Assembly: GCF_000006945.2 (NCBI RefSeq)
Contig: NC_003197.2
Span: forward strand, 2,914,001-2,978,000
Length of the DNA: 64,000 nt
Direction: 5' to 3'
From: Salmonella enterica subsp. enterica serovar Typhimurium str. LT2
Lineage (GTDB): Bacteria; Pseudomonadota; Gammaproteobacteria; Enterobacterales; Enterobacteriaceae
The translations under genes were made by a program, and so were the position numbers. The notes under the pieces were generated by a model, which saw only the letters and a list, made by a program, of their open reading frames with translations, ran no database searches and was not told where the DNA came from. Below are positions 1-8,615 of this stretch, in pieces (position 1 is the stretch's first letter; each line of letters opens with the position of its first letter).

Positions 1-754
1 CGCCATTTTTGGCGGCATCAGCACCAGTAAAGCCACCAATAGTAACAAAGTACTTGTTATTATCTGCGTCAAATTTAACCGCACCACCGGTTACAGAAGC
101 CGTACCATTCGTACCACCCGTAGCCGCTTTAATAGCTGCATCATCAAGACCCGATACATCCAGTGTAGTACCATTATTGGCATAAGCTTTCGTTGTTACT
201 GCTGTATCTTTCACATCATACGCTTTCTGCACGTTCAGTGAGTCCAGACCCAGGGTCTGAGAGTTGATCTGCTTCAGATCGATATCGATAGTTTCACCGT
301 CGTTGGCGCCAACCTGGATGGTCAGGGTGTTGTCCTGCGCCAGGACTTTCACGCCGTTGAACTGAGTCTGGCCGGATACACGGTCGATTTCGTTCAGGCG
401 CTGGGTGATTTCAGCCTGGATGGAGTCGAGGTCAGACTGGGAGTTGGTGCTGTTAGCAGACTGAACCGCCAGTTCACGCACACGCTGCAGGTTGTTGTTG
501 ATTTCGTTCAGCGCGCCTTCAGTGGTCTGCGCAATGGAGATACCGTCGTTAGCGTTACGGGAAGCCTGAGTCAGACCTTTGATGTTCGCGGTGAAACGGT
601 TAGCAATCGCCTGACCTGCCGCATCGTCTTTCGCGCTGTTGATACGCAGACCAGAAGACAGACGCTCGATAGCGGTGCCCAGTGCGGACTGGGATTTGTT
701 CAGGTTATTCTGGGTCAGCAGCGACAGACTGTTAGTGTTGATTACTTGTGCCAT
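1..754 (-). CDS. fljB: Phase-2 flagellin FljB, N-terminal part (runs off the window)
   Basis: Flagellin subunit, secreted by the flagellar type III system and polymerised into the filament. The 251 codons present begin MAQVINTNSLSLLTQNNLNK, the conserved D0/D1 helix of enterobacterial flagellins. After about residue 180 the sequence enters the variable surface domain (for example DNNKYFVTIGGFTGADAAKN); the rest of that domain and the C-terminal D1/D0 lie beyond base 1. The start at 754 has the Shine-Dalgarno AAAGGA upstream, lying inside the adjacent hix site. FljB rather than FliC is chosen because hin and hix sites directly precede it. As drawn, no fljB promoter faces the gene, so in this orientation it should be silent. 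Confidence 0.96.
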   Translation of the reverse strand, partial: MAQVINTNSLSLLTQNNLNKSQSALGTAIERLSSGLRINSAKDDAAGQAIANRFTANIKGLTQASRNANDGISIAQTTEGALNEINNNLQRVRELAVQSANSTNSQSDLDSIQAEITQRLNEIDRVSGQTQFNGVKVLAQDNTLTIQVGANDGETIDIDLKQINSQTLGLDSLNVQKAYDVKDTAVTTKAYANNGTTLDVSGLDDAAIKAATGGTNGTASVTGGAVKFDADNNKYFVTIGGFTGADAAKNG

Positions 755-758
755 AAAA

Positions 759-784
759 TTTTCCTTTTGGAAGGTTTTTGATAA
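759..784. promoter_or_regulatory. hixR recombination site (fljB-proximal)
   Basis: A 26-bp imperfect palindrome that reads, on the minus strand, TTATCAAAAACC-TT-CCAAAAGGAAAA. It matches the known Hin crossover site next to fljB. Its inner half (TTATCAAAAACC) is identical to the inner half of the far site at 1752-1777, so inversion leaves both sites unchanged in sequence. The outer half also contains the fljB ribosome binding site. Confidence 0.95.
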
Positions 785-845
785 AGCAATCCTCCATGAG
801 AAAAGCGACTAAAATTCTTCCTTATCTGATGTAAAGGAGAAAATC

Positions 846-1418
846 ATGGCTACTATTGGGTATATTCGGGTGTCAACAATTGACCAAAATATCGATTTAC
901 AGCGTAATGCGCTTACTAGTGCAAATTGTGACCGCATTTTTGAGGACCGTATCAGTGGCAAGATTGCAAACCGCCCCGGCCTGAAACGAGCGTTAAAGTA
1001 TGTAAATAAAGGCGATACTCTTGTCGTCTGGAAATTAGACAGACTGGGCCGCAGCGTGAAAAACCTGGTGGCGTTAATATCAGAATTACATGAACGTGGA
1101 GCTCACTTCCATTCTTTAACCGATAGTATTGATACCAGTAGCGCGATGGGGCGATTCTTTTTTCATGTAATGTCAGCACTGGCCGAGATGGAGCGAGAAT
1201 TAATTGTCGAGCGAACCCTTGCCGGACTGGCTGCCGCCAGAGCGCAAGGACGACTGGGAGGGCGCCCTCGGGCGATCAACAAACATGAACAGGAACAGAT
1301 TAGTCGGCTATTAGAGAAAGGCCATCCTCGGCAGCAACTAGCTATTATTTTTGGTATTGGCGTATCTACCTTATACAGATATTTTCCGGCAAGCCGCATA
1401 AAAAAACGAATGAATTAA
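846..1418 (+). CDS. hin: DNA invertase Hin
   Basis: Serine recombinase (190 aa) that inverts the H segment by cutting at two hix sites in a synaptic complex with Fis bound to an enhancer inside the 5' part of hin. The N-terminal catalytic domain has R8 and the nucleophile S10 in GYIRVST, and the LDRLGR motif (R66, R69). A long helix (about 100-135) leads to the C-terminal DNA-binding domain, which starts with the minor-groove arm GRPR (139-142) and ends with a helix-turn-helix near 162-181. GGAG lies 8 bases before the ATG. Length and sequence fit full-length Hin. It sits between the hix sites and reads away from fljB. Confidence 0.98.
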   Translation: MATIGYIRVSTIDQNIDLQRNALTSANCDRIFEDRISGKIANRPGLKRALKYVNKGDTLVVWKLDRLGRSVKNLVALISELHERGAHFHSLTDSIDTSSAMGRFFFHVMSALAEMERELIVERTLAGLAAARAQGRLGGRPRAINKHEQEQISRLLEKGHPRQQLAIIFGIGVSTLYRYFPASRIKKRMN

Positions 1419-1689
1419 AATAAAAATTACAACAGGATGGATATAACATTTTTGTAATACAGGCGTGTGGCATAAATAAACCGAAAGGGTATACAAAAAA
1501 GACAGCATCTAATTAAAAAGAGAAAAAATTCAACGTATTAACATATATAGTGTAACGCGCTCACGATAAGGCCTATGTTACATCCAGCTATAGACGACAT
1601 CGCTCAAAACACTACCAGACACAGTATTCACCTGGAAAGGCTTTTTAATCAAAATGTTAGATGTAAGCAATTACGGACAGAAAAAATAG

Positions 1690-1716
1690 TAAAGTTTATG
1701 CCTCAAGTGTCGATAA
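1690..1716 (+). promoter_or_regulatory. Sigma-28 (FliA) promoter of fljBA, facing away from fljB
   Basis: TAAA, a 15-base spacer, then GTCGATAA: one mismatch from the flagellar class 3 consensus TAAA-N15-GCCGATAA. It lies 36 bases inside the far hix site, where the fljB promoter is expected. In this orientation it points towards iroB, about 660 bp downstream. Any read-through transcript would enter the hin-iroB gap. Confidence 0.85.
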
Positions 1717-1751
1717 CCTGGATGACACAGGTAAGCCTGGCATAACATTGG

Positions 1752-1777
1752 TTATCAAAAACCTTGGTTTTCAAGAA
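1752..1777. promoter_or_regulatory. hixL recombination site (iroB-proximal)
   Basis: Reads TTATCAAAAACC-TT-GGTTTTCAAGAA on the plus strand, the reverse complement of the known hixL. It shares the inner half-site with 759-784 in inverted orientation and marks the far end of the H segment. Confidence 0.95.
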
Positions 1778-2310
1778 CCAATAAATCGTGTGGCTGATGC
1801 GCTATAAAAATCGCAGAGCGGTGACGATATTCCGCATAAGGAGCTGTTCGTTCGCAACATTCGAACGGTGACGTTAAAGCCGGTTTCATTGGCTAATGAA
1901 GACGAAGGGGACAAAATTCCTACAGAGTTGATACCACAGAGATAGTCCAGGCTCGCAGGTGATACGGGATTTAACGCCGGAAAGTCTGCACAGAACACGA
2001 TCTGCCGCCGGACACCATTAAATTGCCCCGCAACGTGTTATCAATACTACTCCCTACGTTTCCCGTTACCTTGCTGTCGGTACGTTTACCTCATTGTCTG
2101 AAAGGTTATTTGCGAAGTTATCATTAATAATCCACGGGCGTCTGGTATGCGAATCCAGTTCCCCAATCCTGGCGCTTTGCCTGTGCGACCATACGCGCGT
2201 AAATAAGCCTGAAACCAAACTTCACCGCTTAACGCTCTCATCTTTCCCGATTTTTACGCAAAAAATCATCACATGATCAAGTGTCATATTAGTTATTGCA
2301 TTTTACAAAT
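1778..2310. other. Gap between the H segment and iroB; decayed reading frame
   Basis: No intact gene. The plus-strand frame from about 1667 runs through the hix site and reads IKNLGFQEPINRVADAL, a stop, then DDIPHKELFVRNIRTVTLKP up to a stop near 1942. The wording resembles phage tail-fibre proteins, the genes that related Gin/Cin invertases switch. This is recall, not a search result. Beyond 1950 the frames are broken and nothing else is recognised. The Fur box follows at 2311. Confidence 0.35.
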
Positions 2311-2329
2311 GATATTGGTAATTATTATC
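2311..2329. promoter_or_regulatory. Fur box upstream of iroB
   Basis: The 19 bases beginning GATATTGGTAATT match the Fur consensus GATAATGATAATCATTATC at 16 of 19 positions. It is centred about 60 bp before the iroB start, a usual place for repression by Fur-Fe2+. Its partner before iroN supports iron control of the whole locus. Confidence 0.8.
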
Positions 2330-2380
2330 ATTCTCATTAACGACTTGTTCGATTTATGACGTGGAGAGAGAGGATTTCTC

Positions 2381-3496
2381 ATGCGTATTCTGTTTGTCGG
2401 TCCACCACTGTATGGACTGCTATACCCTGTGCTGTCTCTGGCGCAAGCGTTTCGTGTTAATGGCCATGAAGTACTGATTGCAAGCGGTGGCAAATTTGCA
2501 CAGAAAGCAGCCGAAGCTGGGTTGGTGGTATTTGACGCTGCGCCTGGTTTCGATTCGGAAGCGGGTTATCGCCGTCAGGAGGCATTACGAAAAGAAAATA
2601 ACATTGGAACAAAAATGGGGAACTTCTCATTCTTCAGCGAAGAGATGACTGACCCGCTGGTCGCGTTCGCCGGGCAGTGGCGACCAGATCTCATCGTCTA
2701 CCCTCCCCTTGGGGTCGTTGGACCACTGATTGCCGCTAAGTATGACATTCCGGTAGTGATGCAAACCGTCGGCTTCGGTCATACGCCCTGGCACATCAAA
2801 GGCGTGACGAAATCACTTTCTAACGCCTACCGCCGCCATGGGGTCAGCGCGCCACCAAGAGATCTGGCGTGGATAGACGTCACACCGCCCAGCATGAGCA
2901 TACTGCAAAATGACGGAGAGCCGGTTATCTCCATGCAATACGTCCCGTATAACGGCGGCGCCGTCTGGGAAGAATGGTGGGAACGTACACCTGATCGCAA
3001 GCGTCTTCTGGTCAGCCTCGGCACCGTCAAACCGATGGTGGATGGCCTGGATCTGATTTCCTGGGTAATGGATTCTGCCGGCGAAGTAGATGCCGAAATC
3101 ATCCTGCATCTTCCGGCAAACGCCCGCTCGGATTTACGTTCACTGCCGCCGAATGTCCGTCTGGTCGACTGGCTTCCGATGGGCGTTTTCCTTAACGGCG
3201 CCGACGGTTTTATCCACCATGGCGGCGCAGGCAACACCCTGACGGCGCTGCATGCCGGCATTCCGCAGATAGTCTTTGGCCAGGGTGCCGACAGACCCGT
3301 CAATGCCCGCGCCGTGGTCGAGCGCGGATGCGGCATTATTCCCGGTAAGAGCGGGCTTACGAGCAGCATGATTAATACCTTCCTCGGTAATCGCGCGCTT
3401 CGCGAGGCGTCGCAGGAGGTCGCGGCGGAAATGGCGGCCCAGCCTTGCCCGACCGAGGTGGCAAAAAAACTGATCGCCATGCTGCAACACGGCTAA
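2381..3496 (+). CDS. iroB: Enterobactin C-glucosyltransferase IroB
   Basis: Cytoplasmic GT-B glycosyltransferase (371 aa) that moves glucose from UDP-glucose to C5 of the dihydroxybenzoyl rings of enterobactin, making salmochelins that escape host lipocalin-2. The N-terminal Rossmann half starts MRILFVGPPLYGLLYPV. The C-terminal half carries the nucleotide-sugar motif DGFIHHGGAGNTLTALHAGI (about 272-291) and FGQGADRP just after it. The ATG at 2381 has a purine-rich GAGAGAGAGG upstream. It is the first gene of iroBCDE, behind a Fur box, and iroC follows after 80 bp. Confidence 0.96.
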   Translation: MRILFVGPPLYGLLYPVLSLAQAFRVNGHEVLIASGGKFAQKAAEAGLVVFDAAPGFDSEAGYRRQEALRKENNIGTKMGNFSFFSEEMTDPLVAFAGQWRPDLIVYPPLGVVGPLIAAKYDIPVVMQTVGFGHTPWHIKGVTKSLSNAYRRHGVSAPPRDLAWIDVTPPSMSILQNDGEPVISMQYVPYNGGAVWEEWWERTPDRKRLLVSLGTVKPMVDGLDLISWVMDSAGEVDAEIILHLPANARSDLRSLPPNVRLVDWLPMGVFLNGADGFIHHGGAGNTLTALHAGIPQIVFGQGADRPVNARAVVERGCGIIPGKSGLTSSMINTFLGNRALREASQEVAAEMAAQPCPTEVAKKLIAMLQHG

Positions 3497-3576
3497 CCGC
3501 GGCAGCGCAATGACAATATGGCGGCTGAACCCAGCGTGTGTCGCCATATCTCATCTTTCACCGATAAGGAGGCTTA

Positions 3577-6500
3577 ATGCCCGCGACTCATTCCCCCATG
3601 CCCGCTCGTGCCTGGATAGTTCGCCTTGCCCGCGTGTGTTGGGAACGTAAAACACTGAGCATCATTGTCATCGTAGCATCAGTATCGACCATTTTACTGG
3701 CTGCGCTGACGCCGCTAATAACGCGTCAGGCCGTCAATGACGCGATAGCAGGCGATACGACCCACCTGCCGTTACTTGCCTGCGGCCTGCTGTTAATTGC
3801 CCTTTTTGATTTTATCGGGAATTACGTGCGCCGCGGCTATGCCGGAGAACTCTCGCTGTGGGTTCAGCATACGTTACGTAGCCGTGCGTTCGACAGTATT
3901 CAAAAACTGGACGGCGCAGGCCAGGACGCCTTGCGTACCGGGCAGGTCATTTCGCGTACCAACAGCGATCTTCAACAGGTACACACCTTGCTACAAATGT
4001 GCCCGGTGCCGCTGGCGGTACTCACTTACTATGTGGCCGGTATCGCGGTGATGCTATGGATGTCGCCATCCATGACGCTTATCGTGATTTGCGTACTGGC
4101 CGCCCTTGCCATTACCGCCCTGCGCGCCCGTCGCCGTGTTTTCGCGCAAACGGGGCTTGCCTCAGACCGGCTGGCGCACATGACGGAACATATGCGCGAA
4201 GTATTGGAACAGATCTCAGTGGTGAAGTCCTGCGTGGCGGAGTTGCGCGAAACGCGTTGGCTCGATGGTCAGTCGCGGCAGATGGTGCGGGTACGCATCG
4301 GCGCCGCTATCTCGCAGGCGATGCCGGGCGCAACCATGCTGGCGCTACCGGTGATAGGGCAAATCGTCCTGCTGTGCTATGGCGGCTGGTCGGTAATGAA
4401 TGGGCGCATCGATCTGGGAACCTTCGTTGCGTTCGCGAGTTTTCTCGCTATGCTGACCGGCCCTACCCGCGTACTGGCATCGTTTTTGGTTATCGCACAG
4501 CGCACACAGGCGTCGGTGGAGCGCGTCTTCGCGCTTATCGACACGCGTTCTCGCATGGAAGACGGTACTGAGTCGGTTGAAGGTCAGATTATCGGGCTGG
4601 ACGTGGAGAAGATGAGTTTCCACTACGACAACGGTAACCGTATCCTCAATGAGATCTCGTTTTCCATTCACGCCGGTGAAACCGTGGCAGTGGTTGGCGC
4701 CTCCGGCTCCGGAAAATCAACATTGCTGATGTTGCTGGCGCGCTTTTACGATCCCACCTCCGGCGGGGTGTGGCTCAACACCACTGCGGGTCAACAGAAT
4801 ATTCGCGACCTGAAACTGACGGCGCTTCGTCGTCGCGTTGGCGTAGTTTTTGAAGACGCGTTTCTGTTTGCCGGTACGGTGGCGGAAAACATCGCCTATG
4901 GGCACCCGCAAGCGACTCAGGACGACATTCGACGCGCCGCCGATGCCGCAGGCGCCAGCGGGTTCATCAATGCGCTACCGCAGGGGTTCAACACCCGACT
5001 GGCCGAACGCGGAAGCAACCTCTCCGGCGGCCAACGCCAGCGTATTGCGCTAGCCCGGGCACTGATTACCGCGCCGGAACTGCTGATTCTCGATGACACC
5101 ACCTCGGCGGTCGATGCCGGTACTGAAGCGGAAATTAACACGGCTCTTGGTCGTTATGCCGATAATGAGCATATGCTGCTGGTGATTGCACGCCGCCGTT
5201 CAACACTGCAGTTAGCCGATCGGATCGTCGTGCTGGATAAAGGCCGCGTCGTGGATATCGGTACCCAGGCGGAGCTGGATGCAAGGTGTCCGACGTTTCG
5301 CTCGCTGATGAGCGGCGAGGGGGATTTTCTCGCCCTTGCCCCGGCAGAACAACGTACGCTATGGCCAACAACGCAGGCGGTAAAATCCGACGACGCGCAT
5401 GAGCGCCAGACACCCGCCGGAAAAGGTTTTGTCGACCGGATGACGCGCGTTCCAGAACGCGCCGTACAGATGGCGCTGGCAGGCCACGGGCGTCAAGTCT
5501 CATCGCTGCTGACGCCAGTAGCCTGGATGTTCGTCATCGCCGCCCTGCTTATCGCGCTTGATTCCGCCGCAGGCGTTGGCGTGCTGGTGCTTTTGCAGCG
5601 CGGTATTGACTCAGGCGTTGCCGCAGGGGATATGTCGACTATTGGCATATGCGCCCTGCTCGCGCTGTGCCTGGTGGCGATCGGTTGGTGCTGCTATGCG
5701 CTGCAAACGATCTTCGCCGCCCGCGCGGCAGAGTCGGTACAGCATACGGTACGCTTACGCAGCTTCAGCCACCTGCTACGCCTGAGTCTTCCCTGGCACG
5801 AGAAGCACATCGACTCGCGTCTTACTCGCATGACCGTCGACGTTGATTCACTCGCCCGATTTCTGCAAAACGGTCTTGCCAGCGCGGCCACCAGCATCGT
5901 GACGATGGTCGCTATCGCCGCGGCAATGTTCTGGCTTGACCCCATTCTTGCGTTAACGGCATTAAGCGCCGTGCCTGTAGTGATGCTGGCGACGTGGATT
6001 TACCGCCGTTTGAGCTCGCCTGCCTACGCCCAGGCACGGCTGGAAATTGGTAAGGTGAACAGTACGCTTCAGGAAAAGGTCTCCGGTATGCGGGTAGTTC
6101 AGTCACACGGCCAACAACAGCAGGAAGCCGCCAGGCTACGGGCGTTATCAGACAACTTCCGCGCCACCCGCGTGCGGGCGCAAAAATACCTTGCCGTTTA
6201 TTTTCCGTTCCTGACCTTCTGCACCGAGGCTGCCTATGCCGCCGTGCTTTTAATCGGGGCGAGCCGGGTCGCCGGAGGCGAAATGACGCCCGGGATACTG
6301 GCGGCGTTCTTCCTGCTACTGGGACAATTTTATGGCCCGGTACAGCAGTTGTCAGGCATTGTTGATTCCTGGCAGCAGGCGACCGCCAGCGGCAAACATA
6401 TCAATGCGCTATTGGCGACTGAGGAAACGGAGAATATTGAACCGTCCTCCATAACACCTGGCACTGGCGCGCTACGTCTGGAGGCATTGACATTCCTCTA

Positions 6501-7230
6501 TCCCGAAAAAACGCAACCTGTGCTTGATAATCTCTCGCTCATTATTCCGCCAGGAACGGTAGTCGCGGTGGTCGGACGTAGCGGCGCTGGCAAATCGACG
6601 CTGATCAAGCTGCTGGCCGGGCTCTACTCTCCCGGTAGCGGACAAATCCGTGTCGGTGAGCGCTTAATTGATGCCGCGTCGCTTAGTGATTATCGTCGCC
6701 AGACGGGGCTGGTCACTCAGGATGTCGCATTATTTAGCGGCGATATTGCCGAAAATATCCGCTATCCGCGGCCAGACAGCAGCGACACGGAGGTGGAGAG
6801 CGCGGCGCGACGGGCGGGACTCTTTGAAACTGTGCAACATCTGCCGCTGGGGTTTCGTACTCCGGTCAATAACGGCGGCACGGATCTGTCCGCGGGCCAG
6901 CGTCAGTTGATTGCCCTCGCCCGCGCCCACCTGGCGCAGGCGCATATTCTGCTGCTCGACGAGGCGACAGCGCGTATCGACCGTAGCGCCGAGGAGCGCT
7001 TAATGACCTCGCTGACCAGGGTGACGCATACCGAGAAACGCATCGCGCTTATCGTCGCGCACCGGCTGACCACCGCTCGCCGCTGCGATGTGATTGTCGT
7101 AATCGATAAAGGATGTATCGCTGAATATGGCAGCCATGAGCAGTTGATAGCGGCTCATGGCCTGTATGCTCGTCTGTGGCGGAACAGCATCGGCCAGACA
7201 CGCGATACGCAAGGAGAGGTCATAGGATAG
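3577..7230 (+). CDS. iroC: Salmochelin ABC exporter IroC
   Basis: Single-chain ABC exporter (1217 aa) with two fused halves, each a six-helix membrane domain plus nucleotide-binding domain (NBD). It is known to export glucosylated enterobactin across the inner membrane. NBD1 has Walker A K380 and signature LSGGQ (482-486). Its Q-loop position is E426 (VFED), the catalytic Glu position is D507 (ILDDTT), and the H-loop is R539 (IARRRS). NBD2 has K1006, Q1048, E1129 (LLLDEA) and H1162 (VAHRLT), but its signature is LSAGQ (1104-1108). The two composite ATP sites are therefore unequal: one canonical, one degenerate. It follows iroB after 80 bp with AAGGAGG before the ATG. Confidence 0.95.
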   Translation: MPATHSPMPARAWIVRLARVCWERKTLSIIVIVASVSTILLAALTPLITRQAVNDAIAGDTTHLPLLACGLLLIALFDFIGNYVRRGYAGELSLWVQHTLRSRAFDSIQKLDGAGQDALRTGQVISRTNSDLQQVHTLLQMCPVPLAVLTYYVAGIAVMLWMSPSMTLIVICVLAALAITALRARRRVFAQTGLASDRLAHMTEHMREVLEQISVVKSCVAELRETRWLDGQSRQMVRVRIGAAISQAMPGATMLALPVIGQIVLLCYGGWSVMNGRIDLGTFVAFASFLAMLTGPTRVLASFLVIAQRTQASVERVFALIDTRSRMEDGTESVEGQIIGLDVEKMSFHYDNGNRILNEISFSIHAGETVAVVGASGSGKSTLLMLLARFYDPTSGGVWLNTTAGQQNIRDLKLTALRRRVGVVFEDAFLFAGTVAENIAYGHPQATQDDIRRAADAAGASGFINALPQGFNTRLAERGSNLSGGQRQRIALARALITAPELLILDDTTSAVDAGTEAEINTALGRYADNEHMLLVIARRRSTLQLADRIVVLDKGRVVDIGTQAELDARCPTFRSLMSGEGDFLALAPAEQRTLWPTTQAVKSDDAHERQTPAGKGFVDRMTRVPERAVQMALAGHGRQVSSLLTPVAWMFVIAALLIALDSAAGVGVLVLLQRGIDSGVAAGDMSTIGICALLALCLVAIGWCCYALQTIFAARAAESVQHTVRLRSFSHLLRLSLPWHEKHIDSRLTRMTVDVDSLARFLQNGLASAATSIVTMVAIAAAMFWLDPILALTALSAVPVVMLATWIYRRLSSPAYAQARLEIGKVNSTLQEKVSGMRVVQSHGQQQQEAARLRALSDNFRATRVRAQKYLAVYFPFLTFCTEAAYAAVLLIGASRVAGGEMTPGILAAFFLLLGQFYGPVQQLSGIVDSWQQATASGKHINALLATEETENIEPSSITPGTGALRLEALTFLYPEKTQPVLDNLSLIIPPGTVVAVVGRSGAGKSTLIKLLAGLYSPGSGQIRVGERLIDAASLSDYRRQTGLVTQDVALFSGDIAENIRYPRPDSSDTEVESAARRAGLFETVQHLPLGFRTPVNNGGTDLSAGQRQLIALARAHLAQAHILLLDEATARIDRSAEERLMTSLTRVTHTEKRIALIVAHRLTTARRCDVIVVIDKGCIAEYGSHEQLIAAHGLYARLWRNSIGQTRDTQGEVIG

Positions 7231-7266
7231 TTTTTATCGCCACGATTTACGCAAAAGAAAGCCCGC

Positions 7267-7293
7267 AAGCGGCTGTTCATGTAACAGCCGCTT
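7267..7293 (+). terminator. Perfect hairpin between iroC and iroD
   Basis: AAGCGGCTGTT and its exact complement separated by CATGT: an 11-bp stem with a 5-base loop, followed by only TT. Without a T-tract it is a weak terminator. It is more likely an attenuator or mRNA-stability element that lowers iroDE relative to iroBC. The role is inferred. Confidence 0.5.
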
Positions 7294-7339
7294 TAGCTAT
7301 TGATACTGACCGAAATATAAACGAGATGGAATACAAAGA

Positions 7340-8584
7340 ATGAGACTGAGCCCGCCCGTCGCTCCTGTCGCTATACAGACCGCTACGCGCCTTCGCCGTC
7401 AACTCGCCGCCGGAAGCCAGGTTGACGCTTCTCACTTCTGGCGAGAAGCAAACTCGCTCGCACTGCCGCTGGTGACAGCCATTAACGGCGCAGACGATGA
7501 ACGGGAAGTCACCTTCCTGTGGCGTGCCGCCTCTCCTCTGCGGGGGGTTTATGTTCGCCTGAACCGTGTCACCGATAAAGATAACGTGGCGAAAGGTATG
7601 ATGACGCAACTGCCCACAACGGATATCTGGCATCTGACGCTTCGCTTACCGGCGTCCTACTGCGGTTCCTATACGATGGTCGAAATACCACCGGAAACCC
7701 CGGGCGAGACGGTGTTGCAGCTTGGAAGCCGTTTCGCCTCCCTTGTCGGGAAGGCGGATCCGCTGAACAGCGCGCCGGGAATAAATGTTCGGGGCAATGC
7801 GCAGGAATCCGTTCTGGCGCTGGATCATGCCCCGGCACAGGAGGAGTGGTCAGGCTGTCGCGCTTACGCCGGGCAGCTTTTCACCTCAGAGCATCGGCTC
7901 GCCGGACAACGTCGCCGTGTGCGGCTGTATCTTCCTGACGTTCCTGTCGTACAACCGCTGGGCTTGCTGGTACTCACGGATGGCGAGATCTGGTTCGACC
8001 ATCTTGGGGTAAGCGCCGCCATTGACGCCGCCATCCGCAGCGGACGCATCGCGCCGGTGGCCGTACTCGGCATTGATAACATCAACGCGCGTGAACGCGT
8101 CGCAATACTCGGCGGTCGCCGCGAGCTGGTGCTCGACATTGCCGAACGCCTGCTGCCAACCCTTCGCGCCAAATACCCGGAACGGCGGTGGGCGGACCGT
8201 ACACAAACGGTGCTGGCAGGGCAAAGCCTTGGCGGCGTGACCGCGCTGATGGCGGCCCGCCACGCGCCAGAGAGCTTCGGCCTGGTGCTGAGCCACTCCC
8301 CCTCAATGTGGTGGACGCCGGACAACCGCAACCGCCCGAACCATTTCAGCGCAGAAGAGCGCTCATGGGTCAGCGAACATGTGTTATCCGCGCCCTCGCC
8401 AGCCGTACGTACGCATCTGTGCGTGGGATCGCTGGAAGGTTCGACGGTCCCGCAGGTCAAACAGTTGCATGAAAAATTGCGCGCCGCCGGCGTCGAAAGC
8501 CATTACAGCGTGTACACCGGCGGTCACGATTATGCCTGGTGGCGCGGCGCGCTGATTGACGGATTACGTCTACTGCCCCGATAA
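7340..8584 (+). CDS. iroD: Salmochelin/enterobactin esterase IroD (cytoplasmic)
   Basis: Fes-family alpha/beta hydrolase that linearises and degrades ferric salmochelin and enterobactin trilactones in the cytoplasm to free iron. The 414-aa product has an N-terminal beta-rich domain (about 1-190), then the esterase fold with nucleophile elbow GQSLGG (S296), HSPSMWW and a C-terminal catalytic His in GGHDYAWW. No signal peptide is visible. The Shine-Dalgarno before 7340 is poor, so a start a few codons downstream is possible. Third gene of iroBCDE. Confidence 0.94.
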   Translation: MRLSPPVAPVAIQTATRLRRQLAAGSQVDASHFWREANSLALPLVTAINGADDEREVTFLWRAASPLRGVYVRLNRVTDKDNVAKGMMTQLPTTDIWHLTLRLPASYCGSYTMVEIPPETPGETVLQLGSRFASLVGKADPLNSAPGINVRGNAQESVLALDHAPAQEEWSGCRAYAGQLFTSEHRLAGQRRRVRLYLPDVPVVQPLGLLVLTDGEIWFDHLGVSAAIDAAIRSGRIAPVAVLGIDNINARERVAILGGRRELVLDIAERLLPTLRAKYPERRWADRTQTVLAGQSLGGVTALMAARHAPESFGLVLSHSPSMWWTPDNRNRPNHFSAEERSWVSEHVLSAPSPAVRTHLCVGSLEGSTVPQVKQLHEKLRAAGVESHYSVYTGGHDYAWWRGALIDGLRLLPR

Positions 8585-8615
8585 AACTTCACCTGCCAAA
8601 AAGGAATAACATCCG

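Larger units (their letters stand above)
759..1777. mobile_element. Invertible H segment (flagellar phase-variation switch), OFF orientation
   Basis: Roughly 993 bp between the centres of two oppositely oriented hix sites, the known size of the Hin-inverted segment. It contains hin (846-1418, plus strand) and a sigma-28 promoter near the far end (1690-1716, plus strand). In the expressed (ON) arrangement hin and that promoter read towards fljB. Here both read away from it, so the promoter faces iroB and fljBA should not be transcribed. The orientation is read directly from the sequence; the phase-1 phenotype is inferred. A cultured population normally contains both orientations, so this may just be the majority form in the assembly. 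Confidence 0.92.
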
